Source: Bacteroidota bacterium
GTDB lineage: Bacteria > Bacteroidota > Ignavibacteria > Kryptoniales > JAKASW01
Length of the DNA: 64,000 nucleotides
Direction of reading: 5' to 3'
Assembly: GCA_023381615.1 (NCBI GenBank)
Contig: JAMCQL010000067.1
Location: 62,001 to 126,000 of the forward strand
Shown here: piece by piece, positions 62,986 to 64,000 of the stretch
Position numbering within the stretch: position 1 is the stretch's first letter
Layout of the letters: every line of letters starts with the position of its first letter
Program-made: the position numbers and the translations under genes
The notes under the pieces: model-generated
What the model saw: the letters and a program-made list of their open reading frames with translations, nothing else
What the model was told of the DNA's origin: nothing
Database searches by the model: none

Positions 62986-63531
62986 ATGGACACTTTAAAC
63001 CTTGTATCGAATGAACTTGATTCTCGACTATCCGAGGAGATTCGTGCCAGCAATGTTGCCGCATTTGAGAAATTATTCCGAAAATACTACTCATCTTTAT
63101 GTGACTTTGCCTACCGAATTGTGAAGGCGCATGACACTCCGGAAGACATTGTACAAGAGATGTTCATCCATATATGGATAGACAGAGAGAATTGGTTTCC
63201 ACAGGTGTCTGTGAAAGCGTATCTTTTCAGAGCGGTTAGGAATGCGTCGCTAAATCACTTGAAACACCTCCAGGTAACGGACAACTGGTCTAATGAACAA
63301 TACTGCTCGATCACATCAAATCTTTTGGAAGATTTTGACAACAAGGAGCTTCTCGACAGAACTCTGCAAGCAATTGAGCTTTTGCCGGAAGGGTGTAAGA
63401 CCGTCTTTCTTCTTAGCCGAGAGGAGGGGTTGACTTACGAAGAAATCGCCAGCACTTTGGACATCTCTGTAAAAACCGTAAAGACACAAATGGGAAGGGC
63501 GTTCAAAACCTTGCGCAGACTGCTCTCGTAA
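62986..63531 (+). CDS. ECF-type RNA polymerase sigma factor
   Basis: 181 aa. Region 2 FEKLFRKYYSSLCDFAYRIV and DTPEDIVQEMFIHIW; region 4 ELLPEGCKTVFLLSREEGLT and SVKTVKTQMGRAFKTLR. This is the pattern of the large FecI-like sigma family of Bacteroidota. It is followed by a FecR-type anti-sigma gene, so it likely answers a TonB-receptor or surface signal. Confidence 0.92.
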   Translation: MDTLNLVSNELDSRLSEEIRASNVAAFEKLFRKYYSSLCDFAYRIVKAHDTPEDIVQEMFIHIWIDRENWFPQVSVKAYLFRAVRNASLNHLKHLQVTDNWSNEQYCSITSNLLEDFDNKELLDRTLQAIELLPEGCKTVFLLSREEGLTYEEIASTLDISVKTVKTQMGRAFKTLRRLLS

Positions 63532-63635
63532 ATTCTTGGACCGTGCTACCTACCTATGGCACCGATGTTCCAGATCTCGGCTTTCTTGGCAATTCAGAAG
63601 CATTATTTATTTGAAGGCGGGGCATTTTCTCAATG

Positions 63636-63714
63636 GTCGTTTGTAGGGCTACTGCCCATGTAAGTTGTCTATATATTGTGAGCCCATAGTACGCTCTTCT
63701 TGGCTACAAACGAC
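63636..63714. promoter_or_regulatory. Inverted repeat between sigma and anti-sigma genes
   Basis: GTCGTTTGTAG (63636-63646) and CTACAAACGAC (63704-63714) are perfect complements separated by 57 bp. A possible RNA stem or operator in the 211-bp gap. Confidence 0.45.
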
Positions 63715-63742
63715 TAAATGCCATATTTAAAAAAGGATTCAA

Positions 63743-64000
63743 TTGCAGCAAGACATTGATTGGGAGCGCCTCGCAAAGTATTTAAGCGGGGAATGTTCGG
63801 AGGAGGAAAAGGGGGAAGTCGAAGCCGACAAAGCTATGATGGAGCATGTACATTTCTTTCAGGGGCATTTGGAGGCTTTGTCTTGGCAGAAAAGAAAGAG
63901 CAGAACCTGGGACATTGATGAAGCTCTCAATAAGGTTAGTAGCACAGTGGGGATTTTTCCGGTTGATCAATTTGAATCTCAAAGGGATAACCACCTGTCT
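63743..64000 (+). CDS. FecR-family anti-sigma factor, N-terminal part (runs off window)
   Basis: Open to the window end (86 codons seen) from TTG 63743, with AAAGGA upstream. QQDIDWERLAKYLSGECSEE is the usual start of the cytoplasmic anti-sigma domain of FecR-like proteins. The membrane helix and periplasmic FecR domain would lie beyond 64 kb. Confidence 0.75.
   Translation, partial: MQQDIDWERLAKYLSGECSEEEKGEVEADKAMMEHVHFFQGHLEALSWQKRKSRTWDIDEALNKVSSTVGIFPVDQFESQRDNHLS

Noticed and set aside
63636-63714. attC-like site near the ECF sigma gene
   Set aside because: The inverted repeat lacks RYYYAAC/GTTRRRY boxes and there is no cassette context.

Overview
This window looks like a chromosomal segment from the Bacteroidota/Chlorobi side of the FCB group, most likely an Ignavibacteria- or Kryptonia-like lineage. 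The clues are an LpxC-FabZ fusion, two tandem OmpH/Skp genes between bamA and lpxD, a secreted protein ending in a type IX secretion (Por) sorting domain, S46 and M49 peptidases, and a sigma-ECF/FecR pair. No rRNA or other taxonomic marker is present, so this placement is an inference.

Layout. 1-10.85 kb is a vertical-looking core: comEC (3' part), uppS, bamA, two skp, lpxD, lpxC/fabZ, lpxA, a lipoate/octanoate ligase and panB. 10.9-23.03 kb is a chromosomal integron: an integron-type tyrosine recombinase with an internal deletion, then about 12 cassettes separated by recognisable attC sites. These carry a probable ATP-grasp RiPP (graspetide-like) operon, a PD-(D/E)XK-like protein, GNAT, a gamma-carbonic-anhydrase-like protein, CPBP protease, an orphan immunity protein, a membrane protein plus ICMT pair, PIN, RHH/RelE and HigBA toxin-antitoxin modules, DUF4160/DUF2442 and a PAF-acetylhydrolase-like hydrolase. 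The array ends in a duplicated 3' fragment of panB. 23.4-29.5 kb holds a sigma54 activator, two sigma54-type promoters with a shared upstream motif, and a group-1 type [NiFe]-hydrogenase operon (small subunit, large subunit, cytochrome b, maturation protease). The hya operon carries a 150-bp inverted duplication that destroys the large-subunit N-terminus. 29.56-30.9 kb is a second short cassette segment (Phd/ParE) with two more attC sites, again followed by a panB 3' fragment, here split by an IS630-like MITE.

31.2-64 kb returns to core-like content: ywbE, pepD, DPP-III, M20 and S46 peptidases, a broken REP-associated transposase between REP palindromes, GDPD, thiL, an acyl-CoA dehydrogenase, a T9SS-sorted surface protein, tRNA-Leu, tig-clpP-clpX, DUF1573, a YacP-like NYN protein, a probable 6S-like ncRNA, an M23 peptidase with a G8 frameshift, a second BamA/TamA-like protein, holB, a PSP1-domain gene, metG, a 2-hydroxyacid dehydrogenase, and an ECF sigma factor with the start of its FecR-type anti-sigma gene.

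Short palindromic repeats are scattered through the window. Some sit inside genes (metG, the 24.6-kb gene) and one sits inside an attC site, so they appear to have been mobile. The segments of greatest interest are the integron with its RiPP cassette, the panB 3'-end repeats that bound the two cassette segments, and the sigma54/hydrogenase block between them.
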